Below are positions 8,369-16,974 of a DNA stretch of 64,000 nucleotides, piece by piece. Both the position numbers and the translations under genes were made by a program. The notes beneath the pieces were generated by a model. The model saw only the letters and a list, made by a program, of their open reading frames with translations, did no database searches and was not told where the DNA came from. Position 1 is the first letter of the stretch; each line of letters starts with the position of its first letter. Source of the DNA: Paraflavitalea sp. CAU 1676 (lineage in GTDB: Bacteria; Bacteroidota; Bacteroidia; Chitinophagales; Chitinophagaceae); the NCBI RefSeq assembly GCF_029223285.1, contig NZ_JARHUJ010000003.1, forward strand, positions 62,001-126,000, in the 5' to 3' direction.

Positions 8369-8754
8369 GATGGTAAAGGATGGGTTAATGATCCTTCCAT
8401 AATAAATTTACTCCCATTTGCCACAGTCTGCGGGGGAGATATACGTACGACCGTCAGCGCCCGACTAAGGGAGGATACAAACCAACCACCGGAACTGGCG
8501 ATTGAGGGGGCGGCAATAGCTACGCTGCCGGTTTCGCGGCAAGGGGGAATGAGGAAGCCGGCCAGCAAGCGTTGCGCTGCTGGTTTCGCTCCAGGGGGAA
8601 TGAGTCGGACTGTAGCGATTGTAAAAAAGAGGCAGGGAGCAGTGGCGCCGGAACTCAGCGCTTGGGGCCAGGTCTTTCTAATGATACTTTAACGACATAA
8701 TTGTCGATCGTACAATAAATGCGCGGTAAATTACCAGCATCCTAAATACTAACA
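8369..8754. other. Divergent intergenic region with GC-rich repeats
   Basis: This region separates the minus-strand membrane protein from the plus-strand esterase. It contains two imperfect copies of a hairpin-bearing unit (about 8524-8552 and 8578-8605), each ending in AGGGGGAATGAG and each carrying a short stem (GCCG/CGGC or CTGG/CCAG). No gene is supported here. Confidence 0.5.
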
Positions 8755-10161
8755 ATGATTGCCTGTTTGAAGAAGAAGTTATTGCTCATTAATGTTTTTT
8801 TATCCTGCCTGCCGGCGCTCCGGGCCCAGACCTCCGACGAGCAGTTCAGGATGCCGCTGAAAGATGTACTCGCCGATATCGAGCTGCGATACGGCGTGAA
8901 GTTGCAATACAATGATGAGATGGTGAAAGACAAATGGGTCAACTACGCGCGCTGGCGCTACCGGCCCGACGCCGAAGCCACGATCAACAACGTGCTGGCC
9001 CCGCTCGATCTATCGGTCAATAAAACGGGCGATAAGAAATACAAACTAAAATACTTCGAGTACCACCGCCTGAGCCCCGAAGACGGTAGGGCGCGGCTCG
9101 ACTATCTAGCTTCCAGATACAGCAATGCGCAGCAGTGGGAACAACGCCGCGATTCCATGATCCCCTGCATGTGGCAAGCGCTGCAACTAACGCCTTTGCC
9201 TCCCACGCCGGTGGTCAAACCCATTTCGGCCAATAAAAGAACGATGGATGGCTACACCATCGAGAACCTGGCTTTCGAAGTATTGCCAGGGGTTTACATT
9301 GCTGGCTCGCTATACCGCCCCGCCAAAGCAAAAGGCAAAATACCGGTGGTATTGTGTCCCGACGGTCACTGGCAACAGCACCGTTACCGGGCCGATTGTC
9401 AATACCGCTGCGCCACCATGGCTCGTATGGGTTGTATGGCCATCAGCTACGACCTCTTTGCCTGGGGCGAATCGCTGTTACAATTCAAGACAGAAGACCA
9501 CCGCCGCGCACTGGCGATGACCGTGCAGGCGCTGGGTACCATCCGCATACTCGATTACCTGCTCACGCTCAAGGAAGCTGACACCAGCCGGGTCGCTATT
9601 TCCGGTGGATCGGGCGGCGGAAGCCATACCATGCTGATCACGGCACTCGACAAACGCATTAAGCTGAGCGTACCGGTGGTGATGCTTTCCTCGTACCACA
9701 GTGGCGGCTGCCCTTGCGAAAGCGGCATGCCGGTGCACCTTTGCGGAGGCGGCACGGCCAATCCAGAAATCGCTGCGATGGCAGCACCACGTCCGCAGCT
9801 GGTGATCTCCGATGGTAAAGACTGGACCGACCAGGTACCCAACACAGAATTTCCTTATTTGCAAAAGATATATGGCTATTATGGGCAGACCAGCCAGGTA
9901 GAGAATGTGCACCTGCCGGAAGAGGGTCATGATTTTGGTCCCAATAAACGGCAACCGCTATACCAGTTCATTGCGAAACATTTCAGGCTCGATACCAAAG
10001 CGCTGCTCTCCGCCGACGGAAAGCTCGATGAAAGCAAGGTGACCATCGAACCCGAAACCGCGATGAAGGTATTTGGCGCCAATGGTGAAAAGCTGCCGCC
10101 CAATGCCATCAAAGGATTTGAAGGGCTGCAGGCCATGTTTCCCTCAACGATAAAGCAATAG
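8755..10161 (+). CDS. Secreted STN-domain alpha/beta-hydrolase (putative carbohydrate esterase)
   Basis: This 468-aa protein begins with a signal peptide (about 1-24, ending ALRAQ). Residues about 28-100 look like an STN domain (FRMPLKDVLADIELRYGVKL), normally found at the start of TonB receptors and secretins. An alpha/beta-hydrolase follows: nucleophile Ser in ISGGSGGGSH, probable acid in ISDGKDW and catalytic His in EEGHDFG. It resembles acetyl-xylan or glucuronoyl esterase relatives seen in glycan-degradation clusters. The next gene, a rhamnosidase, starts 24 bases downstream, so both probably act on the same plant polysaccharide. The exact ester bond cleaved is unknown. Confidence 0.8.
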   Translation: MIACLKKKLLLINVFLSCLPALRAQTSDEQFRMPLKDVLADIELRYGVKLQYNDEMVKDKWVNYARWRYRPDAEATINNVLAPLDLSVNKTGDKKYKLKYFEYHRLSPEDGRARLDYLASRYSNAQQWEQRRDSMIPCMWQALQLTPLPPTPVVKPISANKRTMDGYTIENLAFEVLPGVYIAGSLYRPAKAKGKIPVVLCPDGHWQQHRYRADCQYRCATMARMGCMAISYDLFAWGESLLQFKTEDHRRALAMTVQALGTIRILDYLLTLKEADTSRVAISGGSGGGSHTMLITALDKRIKLSVPVVMLSSYHSGGCPCESGMPVHLCGGGTANPEIAAMAAPRPQLVISDGKDWTDQVPNTEFPYLQKIYGYYGQTSQVENVHLPEEGHDFGPNKRQPLYQFIAKHFRLDTKALLSADGKLDESKVTIEPETAMKVFGANGEKLPPNAIKGFEGLQAMFPSTIKQ

Positions 10162-10185
10162 CCAGGATTTACGAAAAGACTCCCT

Positions 10186-12927
10186 ATGCACCGCAAGATT
10201 GTATTTATTGCCCTGCTGTTCCTATCACAACTATCCGTTGCACAGTTGTATGACCTGCGTACCGGCCACCGCGTTGATCCCGTTGGTATCGATGCGCAAC
10301 AGTTGGTGTTCAGCTGGAAGATCAACAGCACTCAACGGAATGTAACCCAATCGGCCTATCAACTCATTGTTGCCGACAATGCCGTCGATGCCGGTAAAGG
10401 GACAGGCAACGTATGGAACAGCGGCAGGCAGGCATCGTCCAACTCCATCCATGTAACTTATAACGGTAAAGCATTAAAGTCGGGCACTACTTATTACTGG
10501 CGCGTGCGGGTATGGGATAGCAAGCAACAAGCGATGGCCTGGAGCAAAGCGGCAACCTTTACCACCGGCCTGTTTACAACGGCCGACTGGCAGCAGGCCC
10601 AATGGATCGGTTATGAGGATCTGCACGATACCATGCGCGTATTGCCCGGCGTTCATGGCAGCGGCGGCAAACTGGGCGATAAGGCCAAACAACGTCCCGT
10701 AACTCCTTTGTTCAGAAAAGGATTTTCGCTCCATAAAAAAGTAAGTAGCGCCTTACTGTTTGTAAGCGGTCTGGGGCAATATGAATTAAGCGTGAACGGG
10801 GAAAAGACCGGCAGCCGATTCCTGGCGCCGGGCTGGACCTACTACGACAAAACCGTGTTGTACAACACCTATGATATAACGAAGCAGTTATTGCCCGGCA
10901 GCAATGCCATCGGTGTGGTGGTGGGCAATGGGTTTCACCATATCAACCGCGAGCGCTACCGCAAGCTCGTCAGTGTATTCGGTATGCCGAAGCTGATCTG
11001 CCTGCTGCAGATCAGGTATACAGATGGCAGCACCCAAAACATCGTATCGGACCAAAGCTGGAAGACAGCTCCGTCGGCCATCACCTACAACAGTATTTTT
11101 GGTGGAGAAGATTATGACGCCCAGCTGGAGCAGGCTGGCTGGAATAAAGCCACCTTCAAGGATGCCGGTTGGAAGCAGGCGATACCCGTCGCTGCTCCAC
11201 AGGGCCAGCTCGCAGCGGAAAGCGATTATCCTCTGCAGGTGATGCAAACCTTTGCACCGAGCAAAGTATGGCAACCCGTAAGCGGCAGCTATATGTATGA
11301 TTTTGGCCAGAACACCTCGGGCATCGTTGAAATCAAGGTGCGGGGCCGCAAAGGACAAACGGTTAAATTGATACCGGGCGAACTGATCAATGAACAACAG
11401 CTGGCCAATCAAAAGGCTACCGGCGGCCCTTATTATTTCAGCTATACGCTGAAGGGGGATGGTGAAGAGACCTGGCGGCCTTCGTTTTCCTATTATGGCT
11501 TCCGGTATGTGCAGGTAGAGGGTGCTGCACCCGACAAGGCCCGTAACCCGGCACTGCCAGCCATCAAATCGCTCAAGCTGTTACACACCCGCAACAGTGC
11601 TCCGGCAACGGGCTCTTTCACCAGTTCCAACCAACTGTTCAACCGCATCGACACCCTGATACAATGGGCCATCAAGGGCAATTTCCAAAGTGTGCTCACC
11701 GATTGTCCGCACCGCGAAAAACTGGGCTGGCTGGAGCAGGATTACCTGATGGGCGCTTCGGTGAAATACAATTTCGAGACGTACAACTTATACAACAAGC
11801 TGGTGCAGGATATGATCGATGCGCAACAGCCTAACGGCCTGGTGCCCGATATTGCGCCGGAGTTTGTGTTGTTCGATGGCGGTTTCCGCGATTCACCAGA
11901 GTGGGGTAGTGCGGCCATTATTCTTCCCTGGTTGCAACACAAGTGGTATGGCGATACGGTGGCTATGCGCAAAGCCTGGCCCATGATGGAAAAATACATT
12001 GGCTATCTTGAATCGAAAGCCAAAAACCATATACTCAATCATGGTCTGGGCGACTGGTATGATATGGGGCCGGAACGGCCCGGCTTTGCACAGCTAACGC
12101 CGATGGGGCTCACGGCTACAGCCATCTACTATTACGATGCCACGTTGATGCGTGATATGGCCGGCCTGTTGGGCAAATCCGAAGCGGCAGATCAGTACAG
12201 CAAACTGGCCCGCGAGATCAAACAACAGTTTAACGATACGTTCTTCAACAAGAAGACGATGGTGTATTCAACCGGCAGTCAGACCGCCATGGCGATGCCC
12301 CTGGCATTGGGACTGGTAGAAGACCAGCACAAGGCGGCCGTATTGCAGAACCTGGTCGATTCTATTAAGGCGGGTGGCCAAAAGCTAACTGCCGGCGATG
12401 TGGGTTTTCACTTCCTGGTGCAGGCCCTGCACGAAGGCGGCGCTTCGCAACTGTTGTATGAAATGAACTCGCGCGATGATGTGCCGGGTTATGGCTACCA
12501 GTTGAAGAAAGGCGCTACGGCGCTCACGGAATCCTGGCCGGCCCTGGAGGTGGTCTCCAACAACCACCTGATGCTGGGCCATATCATGGAGTGGTTTTAT
12601 GGCGGGCTCGCCGGCATCAGGCAAGTGGATCAATCTACAGCTTTTCAGCATATCCTGATACAACCTGAAGTGGTGGGCGATATCACAGCGGTGAAAGGCA
12701 GTTATGAATCGTTGTATGGATCGATACGCAGTGAGTGGAGCCAACAAGGCAGTCGCCTTACGCTACAAGTGACCATCCCTGCCAATACGAAAGCCACCGT
12801 TTGGGTGCCGGGTGCCGAAGGAAAAAAACTTACTGAAAGTGGTAGGGCCGTAAAAGTGCTGACTTACGACAAAGGAGCCGCAAAGGTGGAAATCGGTTCT
12901 GGGCAATACGCGTTCGTTGTTCAATAG
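10186..12927 (+). CDS. Alpha-L-rhamnosidase, GH78 family
   Basis: This 913-aa secreted enzyme (signal peptide about 1-20, ending LSVAQ) has the GH78 order: an N-terminal fibronectin-like domain (about 25-130, ending in TYYWRVRVWDS), Bac_rhamnosid_N (about 170-330), a concanavalin-like domain (about 340-460), an (alpha/alpha)6 catalytic barrel (about 465-815) and a C-terminal beta-sandwich. The family motif DCPHREKLGWLEQD starts at residue 506 and supplies acidic catalytic residues. It removes terminal alpha-L-rhamnose, for example from rhamnogalacturonan or glycosylated flavonoids. It is in an operon with the upstream esterase and close to the downstream GH95 gene. Confidence 0.93.
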   Translation: MHRKIVFIALLFLSQLSVAQLYDLRTGHRVDPVGIDAQQLVFSWKINSTQRNVTQSAYQLIVADNAVDAGKGTGNVWNSGRQASSNSIHVTYNGKALKSGTTYYWRVRVWDSKQQAMAWSKAATFTTGLFTTADWQQAQWIGYEDLHDTMRVLPGVHGSGGKLGDKAKQRPVTPLFRKGFSLHKKVSSALLFVSGLGQYELSVNGEKTGSRFLAPGWTYYDKTVLYNTYDITKQLLPGSNAIGVVVGNGFHHINRERYRKLVSVFGMPKLICLLQIRYTDGSTQNIVSDQSWKTAPSAITYNSIFGGEDYDAQLEQAGWNKATFKDAGWKQAIPVAAPQGQLAAESDYPLQVMQTFAPSKVWQPVSGSYMYDFGQNTSGIVEIKVRGRKGQTVKLIPGELINEQQLANQKATGGPYYFSYTLKGDGEETWRPSFSYYGFRYVQVEGAAPDKARNPALPAIKSLKLLHTRNSAPATGSFTSSNQLFNRIDTLIQWAIKGNFQSVLTDCPHREKLGWLEQDYLMGASVKYNFETYNLYNKLVQDMIDAQQPNGLVPDIAPEFVLFDGGFRDSPEWGSAAIILPWLQHKWYGDTVAMRKAWPMMEKYIGYLESKAKNHILNHGLGDWYDMGPERPGFAQLTPMGLTATAIYYYDATLMRDMAGLLGKSEAADQYSKLAREIKQQFNDTFFNKKTMVYSTGSQTAMAMPLALGLVEDQHKAAVLQNLVDSIKAGGQKLTAGDVGFHFLVQALHEGGASQLLYEMNSRDDVPGYGYQLKKGATALTESWPALEVVSNNHLMLGHIMEWFYGGLAGIRQVDQSTAFQHILIQPEVVGDITAVKGSYESLYGSIRSEWSQQGSRLTLQVTIPANTKATVWVPGAEGKKLTESGRAVKVLTYDKGAAKVEIGSGQYAFVVQ

Positions 12928-12968
12928 AAACAATTTTACTTCCGGTGGCCAACGCAACCGGTTGTGTT

Positions 12969-12976
12969 TATATTTG
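12969..12976 (+). promoter_or_regulatory. Possible -7 box before the GH95 gene
   Basis: TATATTTG fits TAnnTTTG and sits 67 bases before the GH95 ATG in an AT-rich spacer. No convincing -33 TTG accompanies it, so it is only a candidate. Confidence 0.3.
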
Positions 12977-13043
12977 GTATTATATACTTGCTTTGCTTTT
13001 TGCTATAAAGTCTATATTCAATAATTATTAGATTTTTATAGCG

Positions 13044-15887
13044 ATGATAAAATTTGCTTTTTGTGTTGCTTTATGCGCCTTGGTCCTTGGCTATGGCACG
13101 CCTGTATGTGCGCAATCTTCTTCGGCAACCCTTCAACTCTGGTATCAACAGCCTGCTAAAAAATGGACGGAGGCCCTGCCCATCGGCAATGGCCGCTTAG
13201 GCGCCATGATCTATGGTGATGCCATGAATGACCATATTCAATTCAATGAAGAAACGCTATGGTCCGGCGGGCCGCATGAATACCAGCGTAATGGCGCTTA
13301 CCGGTACCTGCAACCCATTCGCCAGTTGTTACAGGAAGGTAAACAACGCGAAGCGGAAGCCCTCGCAGAAAAGGAGTTCATGGGGGTAAAATATCCCTTG
13401 CAGGAAACCTACGACCTGGACCGGGCCGTTTGGCGCAATAAAATGCTGCAGGAAACGAAGTATACAGCGCAGGACTTCAAGGATGCGGCCTGGCCTGTGT
13501 TGCAGGCGCCCAACAACAACGGATGGGAGAGTGCTGGCCTCGAAGGACTGGATGGCGCCGTGTGGCTGCGCAGCAGTTTCGAATTGCCCGACGCCTGGGC
13601 CGGTAAGAATATATGGCTGGACCTTGGCCGGATACGCGATGCAGACATTACCTATGTGAACGGTGTGCGTGTCGGCAGTACCGATACCATGACCATCAAC
13701 CGGCATTACCTGGTACCGGCAGCTTCTTTGCGAAAAGGACAAAATACCATCGCGATACAGGTGCTGAATTATTTCGATAAAGGCGGCATCATACCAGCCA
13801 GGGGTAACGAAAAAGGGTTGGTATTTTACCCCGAAGATGGATCACCCGCCAACAGCCAGCCATTGAGCGCCACCTGGAAATACCATATTCAGCACGACAA
13901 TCCGCCTATACTGCCACGCTACCAGGCCGATTACCAGCCTTTCGGCGATCTATGGCTGCGTATGACCGGCGCATCGGCCCAGGAAGCAGTTAGCGGATAT
14001 CGACGCGATCTCGATATCTCCAATGCCATTGCTACGGTATCGTATCAGCAAAATGGCGTCACGTATACCAGGGAATACTTGTCGAGCGCACCACAACCGA
14101 CGATGGCTATTCACCTCAAAGCCAGCAAGGCAGGCAGCATTAGCCTGGAAGCGCTGCTGAAATCGCCACACCTCTTTCATTTCACCAAAAAGATCGATGA
14201 CCGCACACTGGCGCTTTCACTGAAAGTACGCAATGGCGTATTAAAAGCTACCAGCTATCTCCAGGTTGACGCGAGGCAGGGTACGGTGACCGTAACCGAT
14301 AGCTCCATCATTCTCCGCAATACAGATGAAGCGACCCTCTACCTGGTGGCCGGTACCAGCTTTAAGAATTATGCCGATGCCGGTGGCGATCCCGATGCGC
14401 TGTGCAAGCAGGCGGTTCAACAATTGAGGGGCAAAACATATAGTAACATCCGGACTGCGCATATTAACGAGTACCACAAATACTTCAATACCTTCTCCGT
14501 CGACTTTGGCAACACTGCGCATGCAGCCCTGCCGACTGACCAACGTATTTTGCAATTTAGCGCCGTGAAAGATCCTGCCTTGTTATCGTTGTACATGCAA
14601 TATGGCCGCTACCTGTTGATCTCTTCCTCGCGACCAGGCACACAACCTGCGAACCTGCAGGGCATTTGGAATGATCTGCTCACGCCCCCCTGGGGCAGCA
14701 AGTACACTTCGAACATCAACCTGCAAATGAATTATTGGCCGGCAGAATTGCTGAACCTGTCAGCCTGTACGGAGCCATTGATCAAACTGATCAAGGAGGC
14801 ATCCATAACGGGACAGCGTACTGCCAAAGAGCACTACAATGCCCCGGGCTGGGTATTGCACCACAACACTGACCTCTGGCGCGGCACGGCGCCCATCAAC
14901 GCTGCCAACCACGGCATATGGGTTACGGGCGCCGCGTGGTTATGCCAGCACCTGTGGGAGCATTACCTGTTTACGCAGGACAAACAATTCCTGCAGGAAG
15001 CCTATCCCTTGATGAAGTCGGCATCTGACTTCTTCGTGGCCTTCCTGGTAAAAGATCCGGTATCGGGTAAGCTGATCAGCACGCCCTCCAACTCGCCCGA
15101 GCAGGGTGGGCTGGTGGCCGGGCCTACGATGGATCACCAGATCATCCGCGAACTGTTCCGGAATACGGCGAAGGCTGCTGCGATCCTGAAAAAAGATGCG
15201 GCGTTGCAGACAACCTGGAAGGAAAAGGCCGCACAGCTGGCGCCCAATGAAATTGGTAAATATGGACAGTTGAAAGAATGGCTGCAGGACAAGGATGATA
15301 CGAGCAACAAACACCGGCACGTATCGCACTTATGGGGCGTTTATCCCGGTACGGATATCAATTGGGATGAGTCGGCCGATATGATGCAAGCGGCGCGCCA
15401 ATCCTTGTTATACCGTGGTGATGGCGGTACCGGCTGGAGCCTTGCCTGGAAGGTAAATTTATGGGCACGTTTCAAGGACGGCGATCATACCCTGAAGATG
15501 GCAGAAAGATTATTGGCCGCGGCCGATGGCGGCGGCAATGAAGGTGGTGGTGTATACCTCAACCTGTTCGATGCACATCCGCCCTTCCAGATAGATGGCA
15601 ATTTCGGCGGTGCTGCCGGCATGGCCGAGATGCTGGTGCAAAGCCATATGGGCTATATCGAATTGCTGCCCGCTTTACCAACTGCATTGCCTACTGGTTC
15701 TATTAAAGGGCTTCGTGCACGGGGCGGGTTTGAGTTGGACCTGCAATGGAAAGCCGGTGCTTTGGCACAATTGACCGTGCGGTCGAAAGCAGGCGGCGCT
15801 TGCTTACTGCATTACCAGGGAAAAGCACTTACCCTCACTACACAGCCGGGTAAATCGTACACCGTACGGCCTGGAGACTTTAAGTAA
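13044..15887 (+). CDS. GH95 alpha-L-fucosidase with inserted jelly-roll domain
   Basis: This 947-aa secreted protein (signal peptide about 1-24) starts with the GH95 N-domain signature WTEALPIGNGRLGAMIYG and FNEETLWSGGP. The catalytic barrel has ANLQGIWNDLLTPPWGSKYT, INLQMNYWPAE and HRHVSHLWGVYPG, and ends with FQIDGNFGGAAGMAEML. GH95 enzymes are usually near 780-800 residues. The excess comes from an insertion at about residues 120-290 that reads as a galactose-binding-like jelly roll (AVWLRSSFELPDAW, YVNGVRVGST), of the kind found in sialate O-acetylesterases. It probably removes L-fucose or L-galactose from glycans. Specificity is not readable. Confidence 0.9.
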   Translation: MIKFAFCVALCALVLGYGTPVCAQSSSATLQLWYQQPAKKWTEALPIGNGRLGAMIYGDAMNDHIQFNEETLWSGGPHEYQRNGAYRYLQPIRQLLQEGKQREAEALAEKEFMGVKYPLQETYDLDRAVWRNKMLQETKYTAQDFKDAAWPVLQAPNNNGWESAGLEGLDGAVWLRSSFELPDAWAGKNIWLDLGRIRDADITYVNGVRVGSTDTMTINRHYLVPAASLRKGQNTIAIQVLNYFDKGGIIPARGNEKGLVFYPEDGSPANSQPLSATWKYHIQHDNPPILPRYQADYQPFGDLWLRMTGASAQEAVSGYRRDLDISNAIATVSYQQNGVTYTREYLSSAPQPTMAIHLKASKAGSISLEALLKSPHLFHFTKKIDDRTLALSLKVRNGVLKATSYLQVDARQGTVTVTDSSIILRNTDEATLYLVAGTSFKNYADAGGDPDALCKQAVQQLRGKTYSNIRTAHINEYHKYFNTFSVDFGNTAHAALPTDQRILQFSAVKDPALLSLYMQYGRYLLISSSRPGTQPANLQGIWNDLLTPPWGSKYTSNINLQMNYWPAELLNLSACTEPLIKLIKEASITGQRTAKEHYNAPGWVLHHNTDLWRGTAPINAANHGIWVTGAAWLCQHLWEHYLFTQDKQFLQEAYPLMKSASDFFVAFLVKDPVSGKLISTPSNSPEQGGLVAGPTMDHQIIRELFRNTAKAAAILKKDAALQTTWKEKAAQLAPNEIGKYGQLKEWLQDKDDTSNKHRHVSHLWGVYPGTDINWDESADMMQAARQSLLYRGDGGTGWSLAWKVNLWARFKDGDHTLKMAERLLAAADGGGNEGGGVYLNLFDAHPPFQIDGNFGGAAGMAEMLVQSHMGYIELLPALPTALPTGSIKGLRARGGFELDLQWKAGALAQLTVRSKAGGACLLHYQGKALTLTTQPGKSYTVRPGDFK

Positions 15888-15958
15888 AACACGTTCATTC
15901 GCAGCAAAGGCAACAGTTAGCTGCTTCAAGCAAATAATTTGCCTGCTAAAAAAGATAC

Positions 15959-15984
15959 AGCCCGCTCCGGCGGGCTATTTTTAT
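15959..15984. terminator. Bidirectional rho-independent terminator
   Basis: AGCCCGC (15959-15965) and GCGGGCT (15970-15976) form a perfect 7-bp GC-rich stem with a TCCG loop. It is followed by ATTTTTATT on the plus strand and preceded by an A-run (a T-run on the minus strand). It separates the convergent GH95 and HEAT-repeat genes. Confidence 0.85.
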
Positions 15985-16745
15985 TGTCTGCAGCTATGCT
16001 TTGCAATGTATTCGCGGGCCTGGTCCTGGGTAAGGGCCGCGAAATCGCAGTAGCGGTGATGCACGTCGATGATCTCTTCGAGGGCGTCGGCGACCAGTTG
16101 TTTGTTCTCCCAGTGGTTCAATTCCTGCACCACCTGTTCGAGGCAACCTGTTTTGTAGGCGATCTGGCCGATCACATGCACGAGCGTATTGCGCACACGG
16201 GCTGTTTTATCGTGCTGCAATTCCTTTAGCAGGGGCATTATATCGAGTGGATGTTTTCTTCCGCGCAGCTCAATACCATGACATATTTCGCGGCGGATCT
16301 CTTTGTCCTCGTGGTGCAGGTATTGCCGGGCCCATTGCAGCACGGGTACGGGATTCACTTCTCCCATCTTCTTCACGGAACCTATAACCGCATTCCGGGG
16401 CGAATGATGCGCATCGAGTAGGCCCTGGTCGAAGAAATGCTGCACCACGGCAAAATCCTGCTTGCCAATTTCACCTGCCGCATTGATGACCGTTTGCCGG
16501 ACTTTAAAATCCGAATGCTGCAGCAAGGCGTTCAACCTTTCAATGACATTCGGTTGAAGGGCTTCCTGCTCAAAGTAGATACGGCCCACCGACAGATAGG
16601 CGGCCTTGCGGATATAGGTATCCTCATGGGCGAAGTATGCCCCGGTTTTTGCGGGTGTACCGCGGGTAAGTTCGGCCGTAATGTCGGCCTTGATGGCGGC
16701 TACGACGCCGGCCCTTTCCTGCCTGGAGAGATCGTAAAAAGCCAT
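15981..16745 (-). CDS. HEAT-repeat / DNA-alkylation-repeat-like protein
   Basis: This 254-aa, all-helical protein has successive HEAT-like units, each with a pattern such as DTYIRKAAYLSVGRI, DFKVRQTVINAAGEIG, DKEIRREICHGIELRG and TARVRNTLVHVIGQIA. There is no signal peptide or catalytic motif. HEAT proteins usually act as protein-binding scaffolds; some relatives (AlkC/AlkD) are DNA glycosylases, but their catalytic residues cannot be assigned here. It faces the GH95 gene across a shared terminator. Function is unassigned. Confidence 0.8.
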   Translation of the reverse strand: MAFYDLSRQERAGVVAAIKADITAELTRGTPAKTGAYFAHEDTYIRKAAYLSVGRIYFEQEALQPNVIERLNALLQHSDFKVRQTVINAAGEIGKQDFAVVQHFFDQGLLDAHHSPRNAVIGSVKKMGEVNPVPVLQWARQYLHHEDKEIRREICHGIELRGRKHPLDIMPLLKELQHDKTARVRNTLVHVIGQIAYKTGCLEQVVQELNHWENKQLVADALEEIIDVHHRYCDFAALTQDQAREYIAKHSCRQ

Positions 16746-16974
16746 GGGTTATTTGAAGCTGCGATATTACACCAGTTTTGGTGGCAAGCCAAATGCCGGA
16801 TAGATAACAACTTGCCCGGACATGTCTGGCAACTACCGTTCCTGTTCCCTAAAACCGAACAATGCTGTAACAAAACCGAACAGTAACCTCCGCAATGCCA
16901 TACTTAACTAATTGATTTACAAAGCAGCTACAAGGTGGCATCTTTTTGGGAAACCAACAGTAACCTGGAACAAT

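Noticed and set aside
8755-15887. Polysaccharide utilisation locus
   Set aside because: Esterase, GH78 and GH95 genes are clustered, but no SusC/SusD pair or local sensor is present, so it is called only a small enzyme cluster.
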